A DNA stretch of 52,105 bases from Xylaria sp. FL1777 (taxonomy: Eukaryota > Ascomycota > Sordariomycetes > Xylariales > Xylariaceae), in contig MU400764.1 of assembly GCA_022578965.1 (NCBI GenBank), positions 1-52,105 on the forward strand, given 5' to 3'. Below are positions 13,103-24,300 of this stretch, piece after piece (the first letter of the stretch is position 1; each line of letters starts with the position of its first letter). Under the pieces are notes generated by a model, which saw only the letters and a program-made list of their open reading frames with translations, had not been told where the DNA came from and searched no databases. Made by a program: the position numbers and the translations under genes.

Positions 13103-13116
13103 ATAATTAATATTTT
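13103..13116 (+). repeat. E3 copy 1 right target duplication (14 bp)
   Basis: Exact repeat of 10894-10907 (ataattaatatttt), followed by E1b sequence that resumes toward the chromodomain. Confidence 0.7.
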
Positions 13117-13339
13117 AAGGCCTTTTTATAAAAATTTTATAACTTATTTATAACGTTTTTACATATAGCTTATTAATAAAGCACAAGTATTTTAAAACTT
13201 AAAGCAATAAATATAATTCTTATTATGTAATTAAAAATAAAAAAATAACTAATTAGTATATATAACACAATTAAGCTTTAGTTTATAGCTAAATTAATAA
13301 TAAATTAATATTATTTTGTTAGCTTAATAGCTTTGCTTT

Positions 13340-13851
13340 TTTTTTATAACTTAAGCGCTTTTTAAAGTTTTTAATTGCTTTAAAAGCTATAATATTAATA
13401 GTAAGTATTTATTAATTATACTTAGTTAGCTAGCTTTTTTACTTAATAAAATAATATTTTTCTTTATTATAAGTTATTTTACTTACTATATTTTTAACCT
13501 TTTATTTTTTTAATTTATTTTTAAGGTTTAATATAAGCAAACTATATTTATGTTTAGCTTTTTAAAGCTTAAGTAATTAAATTAAAAAAACAGAATAAAA
13601 GCAACTATATTGTTTTAAAAAACTAATATAATATGTTTATAAACTAACTATAAAAAGAATTTAAAAAGGTTTAATAAACTTAAGCGCTAACTTTTTATTT
13701 TTAAACTTAATATTTTTTATTAATAGTGCTATTAAGTCCTTAGTTTTAAAAGTTATAAGTTTATACTTATTATTATAGTGTTTTATATATTTATTAGTTA
13801 TAATTTGCTATTACTTTGTTATTTTGTTTTTAATAGTTTATAATTTATTAA
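13340..13851 (-). pseudogene. E1b integrase C-terminal end and chromodomain (fragment)
   Basis: The end of the E1b pol reading on the minus strand. From about 13497 downward it reads VKNIVSKITYNKEKYYFIK-stop-KN, the chromodomain pattern KYY(L/I)(V/I)KWK with the Trp codon turned into a stop. This copy is in frame across the poly-A run where E1c has lost one base. Chromodomains at the integrase C-terminus define chromoviruses and bind modified histone tails. E4 cuts the reading at 13851; the upstream integrase continues at 38900. Confidence 0.75.
13847..13851 (+). repeat. E4 left target duplication (attaa)
   Basis: The sequence attaa is repeated at 38895-38899. The uninterrupted site in E1c (reverse complement of about 35715-35725) reads ...tttattaaaacg..., which confirms the insertion point. 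Confidence 0.85.
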
Positions 13852-14368
13852 TGTTACAAAATGGGCTAACTAGGCCGGTTAAAAGGCTATATATAAAAAA
13901 AGCATGCATAAAAGAAGTTTTATTTATTAAAAAAATATATATTTAAACTACTATAAAGGTTTAATGCATAAATTCAATAAATTTAAGCGTTAAGTTTATT
14001 AAGCTTTAAACTTAACAAACTTAAGCGTTAAGTTTATTAAGCTTTAAATTTAAAACAATATAACGTTAAGTTTATTAAAAAGAGCAACATTTATAAATTA
14101 CTATTATTGTTTTTTTTGTTTATATAATTATGTACTTTTTATATTTAGTTATTTATTTAGTTTTAGTTCTTTAGCTATTAATTTTTTTATAGCTGCTAAG
14201 CATTAAAACACTTATTACTTTTAATTCTTTAAGACTTTTATTAATGTATAGTAATAAAAGTACTTTAAAAACCTTTTTAATAAATTATTGCTAAAAATCT
14301 TATTATTACTTGCAAATTAAAACCTTAAAAGCAAACCTGTTGTATTAATATATAATAAGTTTATTATA
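13852..14368 (+). repeat. E4 5' LTR (517 bp)
   Basis: It starts tgttacaaaatgggc and ends gtttattata (decayed ...CA). It matches 38387-38894, which lacks exactly the first nine bases because of the E1c insertion (508 + 9 = 517). It retains some G and C (for example aggccggtt) that the 3' copy has lost. Confidence 0.88.
13983..14080 (+). repeat. 38-bp tandem repeat inside E4 LTR
   Basis: Two 38-bp units start at 13983 and 14021, followed by a partial third unit at about 14061-14080. Each unit carries cttaagcgttaag, a short inverted repeat with a three-base spacer. The same array lies in the 3' LTR at 38509-38606, so it predates insertion and may be an LTR regulatory element. Confidence 0.75.
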
Positions 14369-14399
14369 TTTTAATAGCTTTTTAATTAATAAAACTTAG

Positions 14400-17090
14400 T
14401 ATACAAAAATAAATACTAGTATAAAAAGTTAAGTAATAAATAGTTTATAAAATAAACTTTTAAAAATATATTAAAGAAATATTTAAAAGATAAAAATGCT
14501 AAATAGCATTATATAAATAAACTTTATTTAATAATTAATAAACTAAATTTAGGTTATATTATTAAAAATAAAAAGTTAAAAATTAAATTTAAGGATTTTA
14601 AAAACTTTTAAAATTAGCAACGTATTAAAATAATAAACTTTAGTACTTTTATAAGCTATTTTTATTAAAAGAAAAGCAATAGCAAAAAAAAAGAAGTTAA
14701 GCAGTAATAATAAAAAAGAACTAATATTAATGCTAGTGCTATAAAGTAAAACAGTTATTTTAACTTAAAGAGCAGCTTAAATATTAAGCGTTATAACTTT
14801 TAAACTAGCGTAAATATTAGCTATAATAATTAAAGTAGCAGTAATAATTATTACTATAATAATAAATTAAAGCTTTAAATAAGTAATTATGCTATAATTA
14901 ATACTAATATTATTATTAGCAAACTTAACGCTTATTTTTATTATTATTATACTTAAAGTAATAATTTAAAATAAAAAACTTAATTTTTTATTATTATTGC
15001 TGTTTTTATTATTAAGATTATTTATAATATTAAAAATGCTAAACATTAAAAGTTTTAAACTTATTGCTTTAAAGCTTTATAATAAATTTATAAATATAAA
15101 AGCTTTTTTAATTTATGCTAAACTTTATTTAAAATAACATTTTATTACTATTATAAAAAAAAACTAAAAAGTAATAATTATTTTATAATTTTTATTAAAA
15201 AAAGTATTAAAATAGTTTTAACTTATTTTAAAAGATTTTTTAAAAGCTAATAAGTTAATTAACTTTAAGCTAAAAATAAAAAAGATTTTTAAGAACTACG
15301 TTAAGTTTAAAAATTAAATAAAAGCATTATTTAAAAACATTTAAAAAGCAAAATATGTAAAAAAAGCACTTTATTGCTTAAAACAAACAAAAGTAATAAT
15401 AAATTATGTTATAAAATTTAAACGATTAATAATAATTTTAAAATTGCTTAAGCTTGCATTATTTTATTTATTTTATAGTAAACTTAAAACTTAAGTTTAA
15501 AATAAACTATGCAAAATAAATAAACTAGCAAAGATTAATACGTATATTAATATAGCTATTATAATTAATTAATAATTATTTAATTAATACTTTAAAACTA
15601 AAAGAACTAAAAAAAACAAAAAAAAAATACTTAAAAAAGTATTAAATAAAGATTTAAACAAATTAGTAAAGTCTAAAAATAATAACCTTAAAATATGTTT
15701 AAAGTTAAATGTTATAATTATAGAAAAAAAAAATATTTTTAAAAATAATGCTAATTTAAGAAAAAAAACAAAAAAAAAAGCTATAAAAAAGAAAAAATCT
15801 TTTAGCTTAAAAAAAAAGTATAAGTTATAAAAGTTTAAAATAACAAAAAATAAGAAAGCAACTTAAAAAATATGTTTTTAAAGCAAAAATATAAAGTTAC
15901 TATTTTAAGTTAAAATAAAAATGCTATATTAAATAAATTTAAATGCTTTATTTATATAAGTTAAAATAAACAAACATATAAATACTATTTAAAAACTTTA
16001 TAATTATTAAAACAAATTGCAAAAAAATATATTTATTATATAAACAATTAAAATTATTTAGTATATAACTTAAAAAAATAGTTTAATTAAAAATAGCAAA
16101 CAATAAAAAATAATAAATTAATATAGTTAGCAAACTTATAAAACTATAAAAACTTTAAACTATTAAAGCTTAAAATATAGCTTAAAAAAAAGTTATGTTT
16201 AAAAAAACAAAACTATAACTATAAATAGTATAATTATTAAACTAATTATAAACTATTAAAATATTTAGTTATTAAATAAACTTAAAAAAACAAAACTTAT
16301 AAAACTTTAAAGCAAAAATAAATAAAATTAAAAGCTATAAAAAATACTATAAAAAAAGAACTAATAAAAATAAACGAAGTATTTTTATAGTTTAAACTGC
16401 TTTAAATACAATAAAACAAAAAAGCATTAATAATTAGCGCAAAAATTAATATGTTTTAAAAATTAAAACTAATAATTTAATTAATTGCTAAAAGTTATTA
16501 CTATAATAAAACTATAATAAAAAACAATAATAATATTTTATGCTTAAAAAATTTAAAACATAACAAAGTATTATAAAATTGCTATATAATATATTATTAC
16601 TATTAATATTTACTTAATAAACTAAAAAATAATTAGTTTTTTAAACAAATTGCAAAAATAAAAATATAGAACTTTTATAAATTAAAGTAGTTAATTATAA
16701 CTATAGTTTACTATAAAAATTTATAAAGATTTATAACATTTAAAAAGAATTTTAATTGCATTTATAATATTAGTTTAAAGAAATATAAAAATAACTGTTA
16801 TAAATATTACTAGCTAATTAAAGCATAATTATACTAAAAAATAGTTGCTAAAAATAAAAAAGCTTAAAAATTGCAATTTAAAGCTTAACTAAAAGCAAAA
16901 ATAAAACAAAGTACAATAATATCTAAAGTACTAAAAAAAATAAGCATTTAAACATTTTACAAAAAAAAATCAAAAAACAAAATAAGCACTTGCTAAAAAA
17001 GCAGCAAGTAGCTAAAAAAACTAAAGCTTTACGTAAAGTTTAATATAATAACTAAAGAAATTAATTTAAAGTTAAACTTATATATTAAAG
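14400..17090 (+). pseudogene. E4 gag region (decayed)
   Basis: The stretch between the 5' LTR and the protease motif. Near 14580-14700 a plus-strand reading gives FKDFKNF, QRIKI and FSTFISYFY separated by Gln/Trp-type stops, which fits a decayed Gag. I could not identify a zinc knuckle or capsid homology region with confidence. A possible primer-binding site lies just after the LTR (14372-14381, taatagcttt), resembling a decayed initiator-Met type site, but this is weak. Confidence 0.45.
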
Positions 17091-17094
17091 AAAA

Positions 17095-17705
17095 AAGTAT
17101 AATATTTTAATTAATTTAAAAGCATAAGTTAACATAATTTTATTTAAAATAGCAAAACAAAATAAAGTTTTTTAAAAATATAAGCAAAAATCTTAAAAAA
17201 TTAAAAGATTTAATAAAAGCATTTTTAGTTATAATAATAGTTATATACTTAAAAAAATTAAACTTTTTAATATATTTATATAAAAACACAAAAAGCAAAT
17301 TATATTAAATATTGCTAATATATTTAATTATAATATTATTTTAAAAATACTATAGCTAAAAACTAATAATCTTTTAATTTAATAAAAAGCAAAAACTATT
17401 AATTAAAAAAGCAAAAAATAAAGCAAAAAAATTAGAAAAATTGCAAAAGAAATCTTAAATAAAATACTAAAAGTATATTATAAATTTTATAAACTATTTA
17501 AAAAAAAAAAAAAAAAGAACTTTTTAAATATAGCTTATAAAACTATTATATTTTTATTAAAGAAAAATGTTAACTAAAGCTTTATTAAATATATTATATA
17601 AGCTTAAACAAAACAAACGTTTTATAAAAATATATTTAAAAAAACTTAGTAAAAAGATTTCTAAAAAAGTTTTAGTTATTTGCTAAATACTTTATAGTAC
17701 TAATA
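17095..17705 (+). pseudogene. E4 protease and start of reverse transcriptase (5' part)
   Basis: At 17101 the reading is NILINLKA-stop-VNIILFKIAKQ. This matches the retroviral-type aspartic protease pattern LIDSGAQ with Asp to Asn, Ser to Leu, Gly to Lys and Gln to stop, each one C-to-T or G-to-A step per changed base. The reading continues to the beginning of RT at about 17650-17705 (KDF-stop-KSFSYLLNTL), where E3 copy 2 interrupts it. It resumes at 19916 in the same frame once one copy of the 14-bp duplication is removed. Confidence 0.7.
17692..17705 (+). repeat. E3 copy 2 left target duplication (14 bp)
   Basis: The sequence ttatagtactaata is repeated exactly at 19902-19915. Removing one copy together with E3 restores a continuous E4 RT frame. 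Confidence 0.8.
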
Positions 17706-19901
17706 TATATTGTATTACTTAAGCTAACGGCTTATTAGCTATACTAGTTTTTATTTTTTATATATATAGGTAAAAACTATGCTTGTAAGTTAAAAGCAAG
17801 CTATAAGCAGCTTATTTTTTTTTTAGTAGCTAAGTAAAAACATTTTATATTTACTTTTAAGTTGCATTAGTTTTGCTACAATTTTATTAAGTGCTTTACT
17901 TTTTACTTTTTTGCTTTTAGGTTATTTATTTATTTATATTATGCTATTAACTAAGTATATATATCTTTATATAGTTATTTCGTAGTTTTTTTTTCTTTGT
18001 ATTTTTTTTGCTTTATAGTTTGCTTGCTTTAATATTACTGCTTGCTTTGTGTTACTTATAGTAGTTTTTTTAGTTTTAGCATTAATTTAGCTAAATATGC
18101 TGCTTTTTTTTTTAGTTTTTTTTTAAACTTTTTTTTATTGTATTACTAATATATTATAGTTTGCTTATTTTAGCATTATTGCTAGTTTTTTGCTATATTA
18201 GCTTTTTTATAACTAAGTTATAACTAAGTTATAAATAAAGTTAATTGCTTATTACTTTTTAGTTTGCTTTTTATATATTTATTTTTTAAGCTGCTTTTAT
18301 ATTTTTTGTAGTAAGCTTATTAAATAAGTATAGCTTATAAATAGCTTATATATTAAGCAATATAAAGTAGCAATAAGTAATAAGCTATTTTATTTAGCTA
18401 TTTATGCTAATTTTTTTCTTTTTTAACTATTAATTTTATTATTTTTACTATTATTAGTACTATATGCTTAACTTATGTTTGCTTTAATATATTAAAGTAT
18501 TTAGTTTATAATATAATTAGTTATTAATACGTTATAATTATATAAAAATCTATTTTATTATAGCTACTATGCTTTTTATAATATATATTTATAACTAGCT
18601 TAGCTTAAGTATATATATTAACTAATATTAAGCTTATATATTTAAAGTTATAAGTTATTTTATTGCAGTTTTTACTAGTTATTTAATTTATAGTACTAAA
18701 TAAAATAACTAATAGCTTGCTATTATATAGTTTAAGTTTTTATAACTGTTTATTATTATGTTTTTTTGCTATAATGCTAATTTTTAAAATAAAAGTAAAT
18801 GCTTTAATACTTTATGCTAAAGTATTATTAATAGCTTTAAAATTTATATTTATTAAGCATGCTAAAATGCTTAAGCTATACTATTACTATATTACTTATG
18901 TTATAATAATATATTATATACTTTTTATTGCTATTTTTTTTATGTTAATTATATAAAAACATTAATAATTTTTATGCTTGCAATATTACTAGCAAGTTTA
19001 TTAAATGCTTATAATACAAAAAAAGCAAAATAAGCACTAAAAGTAACAGTTATAGTTTTATAAGTATTTTTAACTATATTAGTGTTTATATGTTTTTAAG
19101 CTTTACTTTATGCTTATTTTAACTATTAAAGTTCTTTTAATTTTAAGTGCTACTAATAATTTTTTAGCTTAAAAAAGTTAATAAAGAACTTTAATTGTTT
19201 ATTAAAGTTTGTATAGCTATATGCTATTTTTATATTAATAAAAATATTTAAGTTGCACTTATAGCTAATATATAACTTTAAGTTATAATTAAAAAAGCAA
19301 AAAAAGCTGCAGCAAATAAAAAAGCTAAAAGTTTTATATAAATAAGCTAGTTAAAAAGTATTTACGTAACCTTTAAAGGTTAACATTATTATATATTTAG
19401 TAGCTAAAAGTTTTAATAAAATTTTAATGTTTAATGCTTAATAAAGTTGCTTAATTGCTTTGCTTTTTTATAATATATGCCTTTTAATTTTTATAATCTT
19501 ATGTTTATAATTTTATATTGCTATTTTTAGTACTTTATTATATTATGCTTTACTTTAAAGTTTATAAACATAAACCCGTAATAAGTAACTTTTTTAAAAC
19601 TATAAGTAGCAAATAGCTTTATAATAAATGCTTTAGCTTTTGTTTTGTAGTTATAATAAACCTTTTTTAGCTTAAAAGAAAGCTAGTATTAATGCTTAGC
19701 TGTTTTTGCTCCATGTTTAAAAGCCTTTGTTTTTGTGTTTTTATAGCTGCTTACAACTTAATTAGTTCTTTAGCTACGTTATAATAACTAAGCTTTCTTA
19801 TATTTAGAACTTATTTAGCTATTTTACGTGCTTTTTTTAAGTCGCGCAATAATTAATAGCCTAGTTGAAAATTTGTTTGCTTTTTTAGTATGCTACAAGT
19901 A
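17706..19901 (+). mobile_element. E3 copy 2: unclassified 2196-bp mobile element
   Basis: The second copy of E3, inverted relative to copy 1, inserted in the E4 RT region. It begins tatattgtattacttaagc and ends tagtatgctacaagta. The exact 14-bp target duplication and the clean restoration of the host frame make this the best-defined E3 insertion. Low-complexity stretches repeat the theme ttgcttgctttaatatta near 18018-18040 and 18000-18200. It contains one surviving hydrophobic frame. No RT, transposase or integrase motif was recognised. Confidence 0.75.
18717..18956 (+). pseudogene. E3 copy 2 hydrophobic open frame
   Basis: A 79-codon frame, homologue of 11853-12056 in E3 copy 1 with a 5' extension in frame. 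It is rich in Leu, Ile, Phe and Tyr, with probable membrane segments. Near-identical residues in both copies argue that this was part of the coding sequence of E3. The reading appears to continue on both sides through Gln/Trp-type stops. Function unknown. Confidence 0.45.
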
Positions 19902-19915
19902 TTATAGTACTAATA
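19902..19915 (+). repeat. E3 copy 2 right target duplication (14 bp)
   Basis: Exact repeat of 17692-17705 (ttatagtactaata). Confidence 0.8.
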
Positions 19916-22640
19916 CTTAAAATAAAAAATAAAAAACAACTAATTAATAAAAAAAAAAAACTAGTATAGCAAATAATAATTAATTATTAACTATTAAACA
20001 TAATTATTATTGCAAATAAATATTTTTTTACTTTACTAGTAATTACAAAAAAGAATATTAGCTAAACAAAATAGTTTATAGTAGTTAATATTTTAAATAA
20101 ATATTATGCTATTAAAATAGCTAAAAAAAAAAAATAAAAAACTGCTATATAAATAATATATAAACTATATAAATATATAATTATGCTATAAAAACTATAA
20201 AACATACTAGCTAGCTTTTAACATATAATAATAACAATTTTATGAAAGTTTTTAAATAAATTTGTGTTTATTTATTTAAATAATATTTTGATTTACTTTA
20301 AAAGACTAAAAAAACATAAAAAATACGTAACTTAAGTATTAAAAACATTTAAACAAGCAGAATTATAACTTAATACAAAAAAATATATATAGTATATATA
20401 AAGAATTAATTTTTTAAGATTTATAATTACTTTAAAACAAATATAAATTTAACAATTAAAAATTAATATAATATAAAACTAGAAAATATTTAATTTAGCT
20501 ACTATTATAAATATATAACAAGCATTAAGATTTTTAAACTATATTTAAATGTTAATTTAAAACTTTAGAAAAATGACGTTTTATTTTATAAAATATACAA
20601 AAAAAAAATATAAAAAAAAGTTTTTTTTAATTTTAAAGGAAGCTTAAAAAGCTTTTAAAAAGCTAAAACTAAAAGTTACTTTTAACTTTATAGTTAAACT
20701 ACTTAATTTATAAAAAAAGAAAAAGCTAAAAATAAATGCTTTAAATAGTATAATTATAAAAGTTTTAAAACAACTAAAAAACAACAAAAAATAGTACTTA
20801 ATAGCTTATTACTTTAAAGCACTATAAAATGTAGTATTATAATACTTTATATATAACAAAGAACTGCTTGCAATTATTATAGCACTTAAAAAGTAAAAAC
20901 TGTTTTTTATAAGAATTATAAAGCTAATTAAAATTTATTTAGATTATTAGAACTTAATAAAATTTATAACTACGTAAAAGATTACTAAATAATATAAAAA
21001 TTAAATAGTTTTTTTTTTTAAATTTAACTTTAAAATATGCTATATTAAAAAAAAAAAAAAAACATTTAAGCAAATATATTAAGCTAACAAAGTTAAAAAA
21101 GATTTAAAGTTTTAAAAAAAAACATTTAAGTGCTATATTTCTAAAAAAATAAAAGCTTAAAAGTTAAAATTATATTTAAGAACTTTACGAATATATAGCT
21201 ATAATAAGCTTATAACTTAAAAAAGTTAACATAGCTACAAAAGCACAAAAAATTAAAAAATAACAAGCTAATATATAAACGCAAAGTTTATTTATTAAAA
21301 TTTTTATAAAACAAGTTTATTAAGAAGTTTTACGAATATTTATTATATAAATACTAAAAAGCAATAAAAATAGTTAAATAACTATAAAAAAAATATAATT
21401 TCTTAGAACTATAAAATATAATTAAATCTATTATAAAAAAGTATAATATTTATAATAAAGCTAAAATAGCTTAATATAAGCTTTATAAATTGCTATAATT
21501 TATATAAATATTTAAATAAATATAGCATATTATTGCTTAAGATTTTATTATAGCATTATTTTTATTAATTAATTTAATTATAAAAGTATAATATAATAAA
21601 ATATAAGTTATTATTAATAAATTTACTAAGTATGCTTATTTTTTATTATTTAAAAAAAATATAATAGTTAAACAATTTATGTATGCTTTTATATGCTAAT
21701 ATTTAAATAAGCATAAGTTACTAAAAAAAATTGTTTTAAACTAAAATAAATTGTTTACTTTTAAGTTTAAAACTAGTTTTTTTAAACTTATTAGTATTAA
21801 ACTAAAGTTTTTAATTGCTTACTATTTATAAACTAATAAACAAATAAAAAAACTAAACTAAATATTAAAACAATATTTATAAAGTTATATTAATTATTAA
21901 TAAAATAATTAAGTAAAACTATTATTAATAGTATAAATTTTATATAATATATTAATAAACAAAAATATAAACATATTTTTGTATAAAGCCGTTTATAAAC
22001 AGCAAGCAACTATTAAAAAACAAGAAAAAATATTAATAAAAGCACTTATTATTTTAATTATAATATTTTAAGCAAAAACTATTGCAATAAAAATTAAAAC
22101 GCTATAAGCTAAACTGCAATTATATTTTTAGTTTTTATAACAATAGATATTAGTATATTATAACAAAAAACGAACTAAAAAACTAGCTTTTAAAAAAAAA
22201 ACCAAGGTTTATTTGCTACAATAAAAACAAAATGCAAACATTAATATTTTTTAAATCAAAACAAAATAACTAAGCAATAAATTAGAATTTAAAAAACTTA
22301 GCTCTTTTAAAATTAAGAAAATTATTTTATTTATTAACTATAAACTATTATTATTAAAAAACATGTAAATTTATTTTGTTTTTTACATTTTTTTATTAAA
22401 ACTAGTACTTATTAAAACATTTATTAAAATATAACTAAAAATAAAAACAGATTAAAATATTTATAAAGTTAAAAATATACTAAATTTTTGTTAAAATAAT
22501 AATAACGTTAAGTATTTTATTAAATAAAAAGAATATTTATATGCTAATAATACTTAAAAACTTAAAAAACATTTAAAAACTGCTAAAATAATTATAAATT
22601 AGTTTTACTGTTAATATTTTAATTAGCTAAAGCTAGAAAA
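19916..22640 (+). pseudogene. E4 pol: RT, RNase H, integrase and chromodomain
   Basis: A plus-strand reading with typical Ty3/gypsy order. RT: YLNNILIY at 20273-20296 is the catalytic YLDDILIY with both Asp turned to Asn. RNase H: IYNKELLAI from about 20849 corresponds to (I/V)YDKELLAI, followed by YLDYQNLIKF. Integrase: a zinc-binding region near 21300-21480 (NIYNKAKIA), a core with DFIIALF, then a QTNKQIKKLN segment near 21830-21850 that matches the region around the catalytic Glu, now Lys. Chromodomain: VKYFIK-stop-KEYLYANNT-stop-K within 22468-22626, with stops exactly where the family has Trp. The polyprotein is dead. E1c follows at 22813. Confidence 0.88.
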
Positions 22641-22812
22641 AAAAAATTAACTTTAAATAAAATATTTAGCGCGTTTTAATTAAACTTTAAAAGAACAATT
22701 AATAATAGCTATATTGCTTTAATGTGCTATTTTTGTTTTTTAGCTATATAACGTTTTTTTGCTTTAATTTGCTTAAGCTTTTTTAAACTATTTAAACTAT
22801 AAGCTATAATAG

Positions 22813-23005
22813 TGTTATAATTAAGCTATTTAAGTACCTTAGTATATATTATAGGTTATATATATATATAGGATATTTTTTTTATACTTATTTTATAAAA
22901 GTTTCTTTTTTTTTTTAAGCTTTAGTTTTATTAAATACTTACTAAAAAATTAGAGATATATTAACTATTATACTTAACTTTTAATGCTTTATATTTTTTG
23001 TAACA
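22813..23005 (+). repeat. E1c 5' LTR (193 bp)
   Basis: It runs from tgttataattaagc to ttttgtaaca with perfect TGTTA/TAACA ends, the best preserved ends of the six E1 LTRs. Confidence 0.92.
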
Positions 23006-23846
23006 ATTTTAAAGCTTTTTAAAATAAAGTTATTTATAATATTTTGTTATACTATAGAATAGCTAAATATTAACTAATTATACGAGCTAGTGCTATTTTT
23101 AATAGCTTTTTTTTAGAACAGATTTTAATAATAAACTAAAGATAAACTTAGCATAAATTATTTTTAAAATTAAGCTTAAGCAAACAATAATTACTTAGTG
23201 CTTTAAGTGCTAATATTTAACTATTGCAAATATAGATTATATAGCTTTTAGCTAAAATTAAAAAGCTAAAGCAATAAGTTATGTAGCAAAAAAATAAAAG
23301 CAAACAAGTTGCTTTAAAATGAAAAATAGCTTGTATTATTTTTACTTTATAATTAAGTAAACGAAAAAACTAAGGAATAATATTTTTAAAAAAACAAAGG
23401 AACTTTTTAGACCTTAAAAAACAATTTTGCAACTTAAGTTAAAAATAAAGACATAAGGATTTTAGTAATAATAATAATCTTTTATTTTTTAGCTTTAATA
23501 AAAAGCATAATTAAAAAAAACCTAAATATTAATTACGTTAAAATTGCTTATATTACTATTAATGCTACTTATTTAAAAATGTTGATTTTAGCTAATTATT
23601 AAAGTTTAATTATGACTTTTTTAGTATAAAATTTACTTATTAATGCTAGTTAAAGTAAATAAAAAAACTTTAAACTATTTTTAAAAAAGCTAATTAGAAA
23701 TTTTGCTGCAATAAAAACAAGATTTTATATATATATAGCAATATAAACTAAGATTATAAAAATGCTTATTAATTAGCATTATAAAAGTTATTAACTTTAA
23801 AAAAAAAACGATTTAAAACTAACTAAAAAATGTTTTTAAACTAAAC
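23006..23846 (+). pseudogene. E1c gag region, part 1
   Basis: The 5' internal region, matching 49528-50370 of E1d and, in reverse complement, 1720-2558 and 46580-47421. From about 23400 a plus-strand reading (TLKNNFAT, then KNKDIRILV, then NYVKIAYITINATYLKM) has stops of the Gln/Trp type only, as expected of decayed Gag. No recognised domain. E2 breaks it at 23851. Confidence 0.5.
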
Positions 23847-23851
23847 TAAAA
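23847..23851 (+). repeat. E2 left target duplication (taaaa)
   Basis: Repeated at 31616-31620. The uninterrupted E1d sequence near 50370 reads ...aaactaaaacttt..., with a single copy. Confidence 0.9.
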
Positions 23852-24076
23852 TGAAATAGTTTCTCATGGAAGTATAACTGTAATATTAAAGATGTAGAAC
23901 TTTAAGTGTATTTTTTGTAGGTAGTGCTCACAGAAACGCACTTATAGCCTTACGCTACAGCTGCTACTAGATAGCAGGTTTATTAAGCTTATTAAGCACT
24001 AAGCACGGACCTTATAAAAGCTACATTTATAGCAAACCTACTAATTAATTTGCTAGGCCTTTATAGTTTTATGTTA
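23852..24076 (-). repeat. E2 3' LTR (225 bp)
   Basis: It starts tgaaatagtt and ends atgtta in plus-strand terms. It aligns to 31391-31615 without gaps, with 42 differences, all transitions. In this copy most losses are C to T on the plus strand. Confidence 0.92.
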
Positions 24077-24300
24077 AGTGCTAAGCACCTAAAAAAAATA
24101 TTACTGCTTTTAGTAGTCCTAGTTATATATATTATACTATTTTAACCTATAAATTTAACTTTTTAACTTTTTAAGCATAAGTTTATTTAGCTAAGTCTTT
24201 TATAGCTGCTTTTTTTTTTTAGCTTTAGCTTAAGCTTTAGTGCTTATTAATAAGCATAGCTTATTGCAGTTTTAATACTTTTGCATTAGCTTATTACTAT
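24077..24300. other. E2 3' untranslated region
   Basis: No coding motif seen. It begins agtgctaagcacct, a short inverted repeat (gtgcttagcac when reversed), directly inside the 3' LTR on the side where the polypurine tract should lie; a run of A follows at about 24093-24100. Confidence 0.45.

Noticed and set aside
14369..14385. Initiator-methionine tRNA primer-binding site of E4
   Set aside because: taatagcttt could derive from a TGGTAGC-type site, but one position needs a transversion and there is no second copy to compare.
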